This document shows, in pieces, positions 36,931 through 49,673 of a DNA stretch of 64,000 bases. The position numbers and the translations under genes are program-made. Numbering within the stretch: position 1 is the first letter of the stretch; every line of letters starts with the position of its first letter. The DNA comes from Sphagnum compactum (Eukaryota; Bryophyta; Sphagnopsida; Sphagnales): NCBI GenBank assembly GCA_965153455.1, contig OZ234495.1, positions 10,412,875-10,476,874 of the forward strand, read 5' to 3'. The notes beneath the pieces were generated by a model that worked only from the letters and a program-made list of their open reading frames with translations, was not told where the DNA came from and did no database searches.

Positions 36931-38825
36931 ACAATAAACTAGTGCTTTGGAAAGTGGATGTATCTCAACTGGCCTGGGTTTAGGGTTTAGAACTGCAAGC
37001 AGGGTTTACTTAACAACAGAAGAAGGCAAGAAGAACCCTTTGTGGAAGAGCTGTTGTGAGATCCCCACTCCTGACAAGAGTTTCATTGCCAGATCCCAAC
37101 ACCATGTTCAAACTAGTACAGAAAAGGGTAGGGTAAGTGGACAAAAATACATGATACACGAGCCCCTCTTATAAATTGTCAGCCTGCTTTCCAGTTCACA
37201 ATATTCTGCAAACCCAAGTCTTGCCATACCATTTCGAGGAATGCGTGTCTCTTTAGATTAAGGACAGGAGAAGAAGAGTGACATGACTGAATGTTAAACC
37301 ATCTGAAGTAGTGCTGCCAAGTTGATCAGTGTACATCATCTTACCTACAGCCACAACTGCACAGATAGATCACACTAGTGACTAGTACCGATGTTTAGAT
37401 AACATCATCTGGAGTCAGCATAACACAAGGTCTCCTTTCGAACCTTCACCGTAGCACTGGTGGTCACCTGACTTGTTTTCCATTGCTCCATTTAATATGA
37501 GGAGACTAACAATACAATGCCTCCTCCTGGATGTTGATTTTGTCCATGAAGGCACGACTTCATAAACCTTGCTGCTGATTATCTGTCCTCCCCTCACCTC
37601 CTCTCATACACTAACAGCAATAGGTGAGCAAAATGTGGCATTCCCTGTTGAATAGGACAATTTGGGCTTGTGAGCATGGTGAAGTCATTGGTAAGCTGCC
37701 TTGCTGTCATGACCCAAACCTTCAACTGCAACTTCATTTAACGGGATTTTTGTAGAATGCATTCTTTGAGCTCATGGATCAAACTTTGAAGAACTACTCT
37801 CCAAGAAAGATTAAGAACTGCTTGTGCAACAGTTACGGTGTTATTTTTTGTTGAGGGCTATCAACTTCCAGCTTGAGCTCTCCTCCATATTTCCAAAGAG
37901 CAGGTGAAAACTGCAAAATTTTCTGGCTCTGTTCATGAACAAACTCAAAGTCACCAGCTACAACTTCAACTGCATCATCAATGTGGTATTACAACCATCT
38001 TCTGTGTGCCACAGCAAATCTTGATACAATCAAATGGGTGAAATCCTCACAAAAGACAATGAAGCAGTTTACCTTCACATATTTTTTGATAACAACCCTC
38101 CCTTCTGATGACTCCCTAGGAACTAGAATATTCTCTTAAGTGAGAAGTGGGGGATATTTTTGGTTTCAATGTGGTGTGGCTGACATCAAAACTCTTCAGG
38201 AATGGGGACCTTGTGATACTCTTACAAAAATGGGTTCCTGCCTTTAGTTGGAAGTTTTGTTTGGACAAACCACTATACACACATCTGCTTCCTGAATTCT
38301 TGTCACACTTCCAGAAGCAACAGGAAGATCAGCCATATTGCTGGCTAGCACTCACAGACATAGATAATTAAAAAACTCAAAAGCATCCTCATTCAAGCTG
38401 TAACAGAATGCATCCGAAGACATGCACTGCCAAAGTGAATTGAATTTCAATATCTGCCAGAAAAACCCTGATGTCCAACATGAGGACAGGACAGTTCTGA
38501 TGCAACCGAGAAATGGTGACTCATAGCACTGTACTTGAGCTTGAGAAAATGACTGCATAAATGCTGATAGACTGTGAACCCCTGTCCAAAGCTTTGAAAA
38601 GCTTATGAGTTTTCCAACTTACTTCTAGGGTTTCAAAACAATTAACATCTAGCATACACAACAGGTGCACATCCAGTGCATGCAGAGCCCCAAACCAATA
38701 ATTCTGTGAAAGAGAGTTATGACCAGTTGTGCAACTGCAATTGTATTGCATCAACAGCCAACATAGCTACTCAGGCAATGTATTCAGAAACAGGCCACTG
38801 TGTCCGAATTACATTTCTAAGAACC
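36931..38825. other. gene-flanking spacer 3' of eS19
   Basis: Base composition is closer to that of the genic regions than to the AT-rich blocks, but I find no coding exons. The part next to 38,826 should contain the eS19 3' UTR. Confidence 0.4.
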
Positions 38826-39984
38826 TTAAGCGGCAGCAACAGTAATACGCCCTGCAACCTGGTCCAGATCCCGCTGTCCATTGGAGGTGATGCGCCTTCC
38901 ACTATCAAAGAACCAGCTCACCAAGTCAGTTTCACATTATGAATTCAAAACAAAAGATATCTTCCTAAGTACTAAGATTTCCTCATGATATCAACCATGT
39001 AGCAGCTAGGAAATCATCTACAGGCAGCTTGTAAGTAAAACATGGTGCAAAGAAACCAAAAATGGGATGGGACCACTGAGCTATATGACCAGTCATGGAA
39101 AACCACTTACCCCTTGGGATCCTTCTCTACAATGTCCAGCCTCTCCAACTGCTTGAGACAGTCTCTGGCAATGGAACCACTGCTCTTTGCAAAATGAGAT
39201 GGTCTCACACCATTACTCTTGCGTCCACCATAGATCTTGCGAAAAGCACCCACTCCAATTCCCTGTCTCAGGTAGATCTTCCTTGCCATAGATGCTTCAA
39301 ATACAACCACATGCAAACCATTATTATCACTGGGCTGATTCTTGAATCTAAATAGTCAACTGAACAAAATACCCAAACATATTCAATGCCTTGCTGCTTT
39401 CAGGCATGGGACTTTGGAAACAATCAGCAAAAACATTGACATTAAGCATCAAAGTGCTAATTCTGGTAGCATACCAGCTCTGATGTAGTACCAGTCCCCA
39501 TCATAAGGAGCCAGCTCCTTGAACGTTGCTGTTTTGACAAGATCCGACCACGCTGGAACTTCAATCTGCACCACAGCCAGACGTATACCAAAGAGACAAA
39601 TGAGGTGGCCTCCATGCCATCTCAAGTAGTGCTCACTACGGGAAAAATGAACTGAAACACTGACACACTGACGAGGAGATGACCTAAGATGCAAACATTC
39701 GTTCTCGAAGCGGGAAAACCCCCTAAAGATGGCCAGACATAGCTTCCACGATACGCATTAACAATGACATTCCACCAGATGTCAGTCCCCGCGTAACAAC
39801 CGTTGAGTTTGTCGAAGAAACTTCGCCATCTCCACAAAACTTCTCAAATTAACTTCCTACATCTTCATCTTCCAGGAGAAAGGCATGTGTCACTGACCTT
39901 CCCAGAGCGCTTCAGATGGGCGGCGTAGGCACGTACGAAGTCGTGGGAAGGCACATCCTTCACGGTCTTTGAGGTCCCCGCCAT
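38826..39984 (-). CDS. RPS19: 40S ribosomal protein S19 (eS19)
   Basis: Four exons on the minus strand: 39898–39984, 39475–39565, 39111–39294 and 38826–38901, with GT–AG junctions and matching phases, giving 145 residues (usual length 143–155). eS19 sits in the head of the small ribosomal subunit and is needed for 18S rRNA maturation. The sequence opens [11 protein letters not shown], with [16 protein letters not shown], then [59 protein letters not shown] and [21 protein letters not shown], all hallmarks of the family. The start codon opens exon 1. The gene is divergent from eL36, whose ATG lies 462 bp away. Confidence 0.96.
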
Positions 39985-40446
39985 GGCCCCAGCAGCGCCT
40001 GTCTGCCTGCCTGCCGTGGCGGTCCCCTTCGCACACTCTTCTCAGAAAGAGCTTGCGGGGAGACAGACACCGGGATTTAACCCTAACCCGAATCTGCACT
40101 ACCTCGCACAGGTCTCCTTCACCCGATCCCAATCCGACGGTTGAAAACAGGTGACGGTGTAGTCTCGCTTCTGATCCTACGGTTGAAAATCGATCTAACA
40201 TGATCTGACGGCTGTTCCTTTGTGGATTTGTCTCCGGCAGTCCCCGTGACTGCCGCGCTGACGACGTCCGACTGTCGTCGTTGGCCGGTGCTGTGTCAAA
40301 ACTCAGGCAGTCGCAAGAGCATGTTCTTTGTTGCTCGCGATTGCCTCGTTGCAGTTTGGGAGATTTTGCTGCGGCATCGCCACTTGCAGTTATAGGGAAA
40401 GAAGGAAAGGCAAGAAGAATTTTGGCGAAGGTTTTATTGCTGCAAG
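39985..40446. promoter_or_regulatory. shared divergent promoter of eS19 and eL36
   Basis: Only 462 bp separate the two start codons. The segment is GC-richer than its surroundings. A telo-box-like TTAACCCTAACCC lies at 40,078–40,090, and CTACGGTTGAAAA/CGACGGTTGAAAA is repeated at about 40,134–40,147 and 40,178–40,190. Co-expression of the two ribosomal proteins from one bidirectional promoter is inference. Confidence 0.65.
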
Positions 40447-40779
40447 ATGGTGGCGGCTGCAATGGGCAGCGGGATCGCTGTGGGCCTGCACAAGGGGCAT
40501 GCCGTGACGAAACGGGAGATGGCCAAAAGGCCGTCGGCTAACAAGGGTAAGCTGGGCAAGCGTACGTCGATGGTGCGCAAGCTCATCAGGGAAGTGGTCG
40601 GATTCGCCCCTTACGAGAAGAGGATCACGGAGCTCCTTAAGGTAGGTAAGGACAAGCGGGCACTCAAGGTAGCCAAGAAGAAATTGGGCACCCACTTGCG
40701 AGCTAAGCGAAAGAGAGAGGAGATGACGACCGTCCTACGCAAGATGCGTGCCACTGGAGGCGCCGATAAGAAGAAGTGA
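40447..40779 (+). CDS. RPL36: 60S ribosomal protein L36 (eL36)
   Basis: A single-exon, 110-residue, very basic protein of the large ribosomal subunit. Family hallmarks are [13 protein letters not shown], then [49 protein letters not shown] and RAKRKREEM...LRKMR near the C-terminus. The start at 40,447 gives MVAAAMGSG; an in-frame ATG at 40,462 gives a protein closer to usual N-termini and could also be used. No intron interrupts the frame. Confidence 0.96.
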   Translation: MVAAAMGSGIAVGLHKGHAVTKREMAKRPSANKGKLGKRTSMVRKLIREVVGFAPYEKRITELLKVGKDKRALKVAKKKLGTHLRAKRKREEMTTVLRKMRATGGADKKK

Positions 40780-42833
40780 GAGCTTCTCTTGACGAAGTTT
40801 TGGTGGCGTTGAGGGTTTGCAGGGTCCGGATCCTAGCTGTTTCTGGTAAATCGAACAGTAGGAATGGAGCCTTTAGTTGCAGATTCTTCGTCTGTAATGG
40901 TGTTCCTTGGGGGCCGTAGAATTTGGATTCAAACTTATGTGCTCTATTTCTCCCTTGCGGAGGAACATGTTGTATGGACTTAGGGTTGAGGATCTGATCT
41001 CATGATCAGTAAGGTTCAATCTCCAACATTCTTCTCCAGGTTTTTTTGCATTTTTTGAATCATCTTTCACAACTCCATGCGCTGAATTGAAGATGTTGAA
41101 GTTTGCTTATGTTGTGCCTGATTTTCTTACAACAGAGCCCAAGGCCTTACAGATTCTTCATGTTCAAACTCCATAATTAGGGTTGCTGCAGTTCGTGGTT
41201 CTGAACCAACGCCCTCCATAACTCTATTCACATGTTGAGAGTTTCTTGACAGAGTCATGGGCATCTTCAGCAGGCCTGATTTCCTCTACTTCTTGACAAT
41301 AATTCAAACACCAGGTCATGTATGTGAGGGAGCTGCTGTTTGGTTCTGTTTTCTTGGTTTGTTTGCATGTGGAGTGTCATGATTGTTCTTTGGCTCTTGT
41401 TGTTCTGGATCATTAGAGCCTGACCCAAGTCCTTAGCGATGTATTGTACATCAGACATTCTGCCCATTGTCAGATCTGTTCAGAGTGCAGGAGGGCCCCA
41501 ACCACTAGCCTGTATGCAGGCCTTGCTATGCTGTCTTGCTTAGATTGTTGCTTCTACAAGGACAAGCTAACTCTCACAAACTTGTTGCAGCTTCAATGAG
41601 GTTACTAGTGACTTTTTCGGATTACCTATGTTTGTTAGAGTGTGGGCCAACATCATGATGTCAGGACTTGGTCTTGTTGTTGCTTTTGGAAATGCAACAA
41701 TAACTGAGGCACAGATGTTTGTATAATGATTTGTCTGAACATTTGGTTTGATTATTATGTACTTGTGTACATCGTCCATTCAGAGCTAATGAAGGCAGTG
41801 GGAAGTCAATGCAGCTTGTCTCTGCTATTCATAATGCAGGTGATAGTCTACCGCCACTTTCATAAGGTTATAACCAATCTCATCTTTTGAGAGAGAGTCA
41901 ATTTAAGGACTGTCTGAAAGGATTGATAGACAGGGAGGGATCTGCAAGAATTTGAGTACATCTGAAAGGTTTGAGAGAGAATTGTTTTTGGAGAGAGACT
42001 AAGTCTGGGTCTAATTGAGAGAGAGAGAGATTGACTGGTTTTGAGAGTGTTTTGAGAGAAAAAATAACAACTTTGAAAGAGGGTTTATCTTAGAGGATTA
42101 AAAAAGAGGGAGGGATCTGAGAAGGTCTGTTTGCATTTAAGAGGATTTGGGAGAAATGATATTTTTTGAGAGAAGGCCAAAATGAAAACATTCGTGGGAA
42201 TGTTGGAACAAGTTCAGCTCGTGCACTTACCTATCACAAGAAGATAAACTCGAAAACCCAACAAAACCTCTCTAGAGGCTCATTTGCCAGTACCTTATGT
42301 CAGCCCCTCACAAGAAACCCATGCCTTTCCCAACAACCATTGTTTCTAGTGCTTGATTCTCTCACCAAGCTCCTTGCACTTGCTGCTGCTCAATGTAGCT
42401 ACAAAATGTGTCCATGGAAACCCTACTGTCCTAGGTCTAACTTGAGCCTCTTCTCATAAGAAACTCATGAGCTTGTTGCACAAATTGCCCTTTCTATTTC
42501 CATTGGAAACATGTGAAGCTTGCACATGTTGACCTCTCTCTCTTCATTTAAAACTTGACCATGCTAGGACTCTCTTTGTGAACACAGTGCCCCTGCACTT
42601 CATTGAAAATGAATAGGTCTCACCTCTCACAAACTCACACATGTCTTCATTGGAAACACACAAATGCCCCAGCAGACTGTGTGAAAAATGAAAGCAGTTA
42701 TCAGATTGTGTGCAGGACAGGTATTTTTAGTACATGTGCAATAGTCTGAGTCTTCTTCATATCTAAAACCAGTGAATGTGTTCACTGGCAACCCATGCAG
42801 CAGAGAATCACTGCAACTGAGATGACCTGCAGT
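40780..42833. other. spacer between eL36 and NdhL, with GAGA-rich tract
   Basis: No gene recognised. The first part is the eL36 3' UTR. It contains a copy of the dispersed repeat (41,634–41,865) and a GAGAGAGA-rich, TTTGAGAG-repeat tract at about 41,888–42,175. A 97-codon frame at 42,166–42,459 has no domain. Confidence 0.45.
41634..41865 (+). repeat. dispersed repeat, copy C
   Basis: It shares GTTAGAGTG, GTTGCTTTTGGAAATGCAAC, GATGTTTGTATAATGATTTG, GAGCTAATGAAGGCAGTGGG, CAGCTTGTCTCTGCTATTCAT and GGTGATAGTCT in order with the two copies inside SirB intron 1. Confidence 0.7.
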
Positions 42834-44267
42834 CTAAGGAGCATCTGCTCCATCCTTGGGTAGACGCCTGAAGTTGATGAAGGGTGCCAACAGCAGCATC
42901 CTGGGCATACAAGTGTACATTAAAACTCCACTTCACAATCCTCAATCACTTTTCTACCTCCGTCTTTCTATGGAAGATGTTGTTTTCTTATTTGAAATCT
43001 TTTCCAAAATTATCTTGGTTTTCAATCTGGAAGAATGTATCACTCTTTGCATATGAGATCTTTTGGCTCCCAAAACTTCTATTGCACAATTTTTGGTTAT
43101 GTACCTCAAGATGTCAAGAAACACTTACCCAGGAAAGAAGATGAAGACCAGCATAAACTGGAAATATGTCTCTGGCATATTTCGCTTGTACCACCGTAAC
43201 CTCAGATAATTATAGATAACTAGCTGCACAATCCAAGCAGCATTCCATTTCATACTGTCTGTTTGATTAACCTCACTTCACGCACAACATCTTCACAGAT
43301 TATGATAAATGAAAGACCTTGTCAAATGCATCACCAGTGCCAACAGATTTTTGAAGGAGACAAGGCCCTAGCATGCTTGTGCAGTCTGCAGATCAGCTGG
43401 TTGTTGAGTAGCTGCTTTGCAAAGTTCTTCGTGCTGCAATGGTGCAACAAAACTCTAAACACAAAGGATTGCAAAGACCCTGATCAACAGAATGGAAAAC
43501 AATCATGGGCAACAACACTAACCGGAATGATGAAGAAATAGAGAACGAATGACACTCCGGAGGTGATGTAAATATCAACCCACTCTGCTGGGCTGAACCT
43601 TGTCATTTCTTCTGATGCAGATACTGCTCCCCCTGCCTACCCTTCCTCCAACAAGTAAGTCACCAGATCTGCGATAAAGACCGGCAAGCATCCGAAAGTT
43701 TTCGAAGAAAATCAAGAAGGGGTGACAATTCAGAACCCTTCACTGCAACCATCTCCCAAGGAATCAGAGATGCAGAGGGGGATCACCCACCTGCAGAAAC
43801 AGAGATGAGCATGCCACAAGCTCGGAGCTTAATTTCTTCCCCATCTCTGCAATTGGTAAAAATTTCCTCGACTCCTCCTGGCTCACACACATCCAACATT
43901 AGCCTCGTCTGTAACCACTGCTCTGCTACTCTTCCTTTCCCTTCACCCGCAAAAGGAATTCTTCCACCAAGAGCGTGCAACCCCCTGCTCCCTTTCTCTC
44001 TCTCCCATTCAGCAAAAACCCATTTGTGAATAGAGTTGACATACATACCTGTATTGAGGCGGCTGTGATAGCATTTCTAGAGGAGAATTTGGTTCTCGAG
44101 AATGGCCTTGGAACACGACTACTATCTCCCAGTCGTCTGAACGGGAGCTGGAAAGCTTTTAGTGGCTTCAGACATGAAGAGCTTTGAGAAGAAGAACTAG
44201 AGGAAGCCAACTGCAACATTAGTGTAGAACACTGCATCTGTTGGGTCACCTGCGTTGCCATCACCAA
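42834..44267 (-). CDS. NDHL: chloroplast NDH complex subunit L
   Basis: Four minus-strand exons, 44049–44267, 43523–43636, 43129–43223 and 42834–42900, have correct GT–AG borders and phases and give 164 residues. NdhL is a nuclear-encoded membrane subunit of the photosynthetic NDH complex (cyclic electron flow around photosystem I). Exon 1 is a Ser/Arg-rich transit peptide; two in-frame Mets (44,267 and 44,261) could start it. The mature part shows SPAEWVDIYITSGVSFVLYFFIIP (first membrane span), LRLRWYKRNMPETYFQFMLVF, then IFFPGMLLLAPFINFRRLPKD. The R.RWYKRN..ETY.QFM.VF.FFPG block is diagnostic. The tail after the last span is short and ends ADAPL, unlike the MKYPW-type ending of seed plants. 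Confidence 0.9.
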
Positions 44268-45300
44268 ACCTCACAAACCCGAGACTGTGTGAGCTGAGAA
44301 ATGCAAAACCAAGGAATCGTGAACGGGTGAGCGTGCTATACTCTCTCCTCTCGTTTTCTTCTGACGTTGTTTCCTTGTAAACAAAGTCGGAATCAAGCTT
44401 GAAACCTGCAAACAGAATGTCAAGCTTCAAACTTTCTGCAACTCCTAGTGCTCCTCCGCTTATGCAACAATACAGAGATTTCCGTCCATTGTTTTCCGCT
44501 CATCCCATTCCGATTCTGCGCCGTCCCTTATCCAGTGAAGACGACGAACGAACGGGGACCCGAAAGCCCGCAAGCCTCACGTTGCGCTACAATTCTGACC
44601 GCAGGATATAACAGGTGGCAACCAGTCGAACCACAAAACGGAAAACACACGAAAGATCTAGCCTTGGCGCGATGGTGTGGAGAAGAAAACACACGAAAAC
44701 TCTGGCCTTGGCGGTGCGATGGTGTGGAGAAGAGTACGACCGAGGGTGGGGTGGTGGTGTTGGTGTTTGGGATGGAGGAGGGTATGCGGATTTGTCACGG
44801 CAAGGGCCTCATGAGATGCGATACATCGGCGGTGTGGGATCAGAGTGGAGGAAGGTGGTGAAAGAGGACTTGAGAGGAGCCTCGAGGCATTGTCGGAGCT
44901 TCCGAAGAGAGGCCTTGACAGAGACAAATGTCGATGTAGGCGAATAGCCGTGGCAGAATGTAGTGACGGGAGAGAACGTGGTGTAGGATCTGGGTCTTTT
45001 GTGTTGGAGCATGAGAACAGCGCCGGCACGAAATGAAAGAAAAAGGAAGCGACGCCAGGACCAGGAAGCGGGGAAGTATTCTGAAAGTGCAACAATGTCG
45101 TAAGCCTCCTCCTCTCCTGCTTCTGCTTTTTGTTTCTCTTTCCCAGGACCAGGAAGCGGGAAGTATTCTGAAAGTGCAACAACATAAGACTCCTCTTCTG
45201 CTTCTGCTTCTGCTTCTGCTTCTGCTTCTTGTTTCTCTTTCCTATCTTGCAAAACACAGACATCTTAACTGCACCAGCTATGGGGGCTGACTAGAGAATG
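44268..45300. other. NdhL upstream region with GC-richer stretch
   Basis: Presumed NdhL promoter and an adjoining GC-richer stretch. Many overlapping frames exist on both strands (for example 44,658–45,263 minus) but they are low-complexity and mutually exclusive, so I call no gene. Confidence 0.4.
45052..45240 (+). repeat. two-copy repeat ending in a (CTTCTG)n microsatellite
   Basis: CCAGGACCAGGAAGCGGG and AGTATTCTGAAAGTGCAACAA occur at about 45,057 and again at about 45,147. Each copy is followed by CTCCTCT and a CTGCTT run. The second copy's run is expanded to about seven CTTCTG units (45,196–45,231). Confidence 0.85.
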
Positions 45301-48300
45301 TCTAACGGAATTTAGGGTATTTGACATATTTCTTGCACTGCAATAGCAATGTAAATCTGGGATTCTAGAGAAATTTATGGAAGGATGATGTTGAGTTGCT
45401 GGACATCACAGGGATGCTCATGCTCTAGACAATCCAGAAGAAAACTCATGGTTATGGTCTGGTCTTGGTGCTCATTTGTAGGTATTTGCATTCTGTTGTG
45501 AGAACTTTGTTTCACTGTCTCTTATCAGTGGTTATCAGAGATGATGACCTTCAGATTGTCTGCTTGAAATCATCAGATGTTGTGTATTTATTGAACATGA
45601 TACAGGAGAGGTGTGGATATTGCAGTTGGAACAAGAGATTGGTAAGGAAGGTTTGTGACAATCTGTAACCCTGAACTCGGTTGGCAGTTCCAATGACTTT
45701 CCTTCCAAGAGTGAGTACTGACTACAGACTTGTCTACTGTGTGGCTGCAAGCTCTTTGTTTACTGATTAATCTGCCTCTCAATAACCTTGAAATCAGCAA
45801 TCACTCTCGTCTGCTGAATTTATCTAGCATTATGTCCTCTTTGCCAATATGCCTCAAGCACAACTCAAATGAATTGTGTGAAATTGCACACTTCAGAAAG
45901 AGCTTTGATTGTTGCTAATGTGAAGATGATTGTGGCAGCTTTGATTGCACAGATCCATATCTTTGTCTGGAGCTCTGTTCTGCTATATCTGAGAAAGATG
46001 GCAATGTATGACCTCATTGCAGTCTCTCTTCTGTCTTATATCTATTGGTTTCCTCACTTGAGTTCCTTGACAAGGACTCAAGTGGTTCTCTCATTCCATT
46101 TTTAAAGAACATCTTAAAATGACATCAACGTTGTCAGATCCTTCTGCAATGGGATTTTCATTGAGCTGTCACTCTCTCACATGGAACTAATTAAGTTAAC
46201 AGGAAGAAGTATTGAGCGTGTCTTCTGAATGCAACCTTATCTGCTAATAGGAGTCTTGTGATCACAGGTGCTGCAGTAATGGTATGTACTGAGCTGCTTA
46301 AATGGTTTCAAGATTCAGGTCAATTTTTGATGATTATCTTGCCATCTAAATCTGATTCATCTGCTCATTTTGCCATTGAGCACCAAGTTGTGCAAGTTGG
46401 TTTCAGTTTTACATGATGAGCTTGTTATGTACTCTTCTATGGTTGTGGGTCCACACAGTTGGGATTGCTCATTCATTACATCTGAGAAGACCTATCTCTA
46501 AACCATTTTTGCATCATTTTGCAACTCTTGTTTTTGTTCTGCAGGTTTACAGAGTTGATCGCAGAGAAAACTGCAGAGGCATTGCATTTTTTGTCATTCC
46601 TAACATTAGAAATTGAGGGTTCCAAGAGAACTGGGTGCATGTGTGCCATGCGATCTTGAGTTTTTTGGGTGTATTTTGGTTGTCACGTGGAGTTCATTGA
46701 CAGGAAAGCAATGTGATTCTGTCCGCTTGTGATCTTGATTTGTCTGGGGGCATTGGTAATGTCTTTTGACTATTGTCAGACCCAGTCACATTGAGTGCCA
46801 TGATCAATTCTATTGAGTCTTTCAGATCATAGTGAGTCTCCATTCTCTCCCTTATCACTTAGAAGCACCTCTTGTACATGGTCTGTTAATGTAGCACTCC
46901 TGTTTATGTGTCTCAAAAGGCCTACTGTGTTGTATGTGTTGTGATGGTATGTGAAGATTTTCTGGCATATTTTTCCATCAGTCATGTTGGCATTAGCCAA
47001 GTGATGTATTGGAGAAAGCAGTTGGGATGACATTTGAGTGGAGAAGATGATGGTTACAAATCCTTGAAGATTTGAGAAAGTAAGTCATAAAACATGATGA
47101 ATATCTTGGGGATACTGACATCAGGAGATTGATAAATAACTTCTTGCCTCATGTGACCATCTTTGATGGTAGGGAAAGCTTGTGAAATTTGTTGCTACCC
47201 TCTCTTCGAGGAGCTGCTGAGATGAGTAATATGGGCTTCATCATCATGCATCAGTTGACACTCCTCTTCCCCAACTTGCAATACCATCCTCAGCTTGGGA
47301 TTTTGGCAGGCATTGTTTTGGTATTCTGGTATCTAGGAAACCATGAGGTTGAGGGCGTTCTCTCTCATAGGAGAACTCTGCAATCAGGATGAGTGTACTT
47401 GTGTTCTTCACAGGTGGACTTTCCTTCTGGTCCTGGTTCTTACCATTACCTGTCTTAAAAAACAAGATTCTTTCATGATCTGTGGTGGTTGGCTTCTTGC
47501 AGGTTTAGGGTTCAAACAAACCAGCAAGATCTAAATTTCTCTTGGCCTGGACTCCATGTCAAAGGGATTGTGGAATGACCAGATAGCTCTCAAGAAACAA
47601 GAAGCTTGTTGCAAACTTGTTGGCCCTTTATCGATGAGGTGGAATTGAGGAGTGGTATGTCATGTCTGGTAACTTTCCATAAGCTTTTAGCATAAATGAT
47701 GCCACTGGCTTCTCCAACCGCCATGTGGATAAGGACAGTTCTAATAATTGAAAGAGTACTTATCATCATTCTTAGCCTTGAACCACATTGTGACCTTGCA
47801 GTTTCAAATTAGTATCAGTGCCAAGAAGCAAAAATAAAATTTCATTCCAGGAGGGAATAATTTTTGTCCCAGGCATCAACAAACATGAGGGTATGTGCAG
47901 AGGATCCTCAGGCAAAAGGCAACATACAAGAAGCCAAGATCAGAGATTTTTGCCACGCGTAACAAGATCCAAAGAATACAGCAGATCCTGTATGTCTGAA
48001 CCAATTGTTAGCTAGCCAAACCTGCTTCAGGGTTTAGTGAAGTTTCCAATCCTCTGCATGTCCCTGCAGAAAAGATGAGCAGGTGTCTGCAACAGTTGAT
48101 ATCCTTCCACAGTTTTTTGGGAAGTGATTCCGGGCCCGCAGAAATCAGTAGAAATAAAAAAACATCATTTCAGCCTGTGGGTATGGCACAAAATGCTGAT
48201 ATGGTCACCAACCCTGCAGTAGAATCACCCTCACAGTTGAATTATTTTTTTCTTCTGCACAAAAGTCCATCAGGGCAACGCCTGGTGTCTTGGAGAGAGA

Positions 48301-49673
48301 TGCAAGGGACTGAATGCATTTCACTAAGGTTGCAGAGAAAACTCCAAAAAAACAACTTTTTGAAGGTGACTGTTGTGTCAGGTCATACTGCACCAAAACA
48401 AATGTGGGGGTGGTCACAACTTTGACATTCACAAAGACTGTCAAGCTTATCATGAACGGAATGCGAGTGATTAACTGACATGGATTCCTAATTCCCCAGT
48501 TAGTGTAGATAGTTGCATAATGATCTGCTCAAAATTTCAGGCACAAAACATAAAAGCAATATCCACATCCTGACAGATTCTGTGGCATTTCCAGATACAA
48601 TAGGAAGACTAGGAACACTGGGTCATGATGTCCACTGGTACTAAATTCACATGGCCAGGGGAACGCCATGCATACATGTTTCTTGAGAGAGCCACATCTT
48701 CATGATATGTAGCTGCAGAACTCTTCTCATTCCTGCAAATAGTCCCAAGTGTGACCTCACCCAATTGTTTCCTGAAGCAGACTTTTGACACTTGTGCACA
48801 ACCTCATTCAAACAGCTATCATCAGGACATACCAGTGATGCATAGGTACAGGCAAACACTTTCAAGAAATCCAAAGGACTGAGATAAGTGCCACAAGAAC
48901 TAGTACCCACCCCCAGATAACATCTGTAAGAAAGGAATGTTTTCCAGAAACTGTAGGCAGCCAAGGGCAGAATGCTCATTGTCCAGGCAGAGAGAACATA
49001 GTGCAGGATCATTGTCTCAGACACTCAAAACAAACATCATCAAGTCCAAAAGCATACAATGGTATCACCCCATGAGGCATTACTTTGAGACTTTCATCAC
49101 AATGAGCAAGCTGCCAAAGAAAACAGGATCAAATATGACAAGTAGCCATCGCACAATGAGTCGAAGTTTTGAGCTAAGCCTACAAAAAATTGATTGTTTC
49201 TTGAGATTCAAATACATTCCAGTGGGACTAGAATGGTTCCCAAGCTGGAGATTGACATGACAAACATTTGGCTTGGTAACAAGCTAGTACATCCTGAAAC
49301 AACTTTACTGGAACTGCCTGCAGACAGGTCTCACAGGGCCAGTCAGACTCGGCTTTGGACGGCCTTTCTTGACGGCGACCCAATTCTCTATCGCACAGTA
49401 GCACAGATTTTCCACCCCATCACAAAAAGCATATCTCTTGAAAGCTCCAGGAAACAAGCCCAAGAAGCCCTTGCAAGCTTCGACGTGGACAGTATCCACC
49501 TCCCTTCCAAGAACACCACACCCAAGTACATTGCAAAAACGAAATCACATAGGGCACTACCCTATCCTTACAAGGAGACGAAGGACAAGAGCTTTTTTCC
49601 CCCACCCAAGAACATCTCGACCCCGAAAGAGACTCGAAATCTCTTCATTGGAATAGAAACGAGTTCCTATTCT
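45301..49673. other. spacer between NdhL and the cold-shock protein gene
   Basis: Gene-like base composition with T-rich and CAG-ended phrases that mimic intron borders, but I could not assemble coding exons with a recognisable domain on either strand. A non-coding transcript or a fast-evolving gene cannot be excluded. The right end holds the cold-shock gene's 3' UTR. Confidence 0.35.

Noticed and set aside
36947-37174. A 75-codon plus-strand frame beginning MESGCISTG
   Set aside because: No domain, no neighbouring exon and no similarity that I recognise.
39890-40462. A 190-codon minus-strand frame over the eS19/eL36 promoter
   Set aside because: It overlaps eS19 exon 1 in another frame and the divergent promoter; GC-rich DNA there makes chance frames likely.
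44658-45263. A 201-codon minus-strand frame with a Lys-Gln repeat
   Set aside because: It crosses a tandem duplication and a CTTCTG microsatellite, and equally long frames overlap it on both strands.
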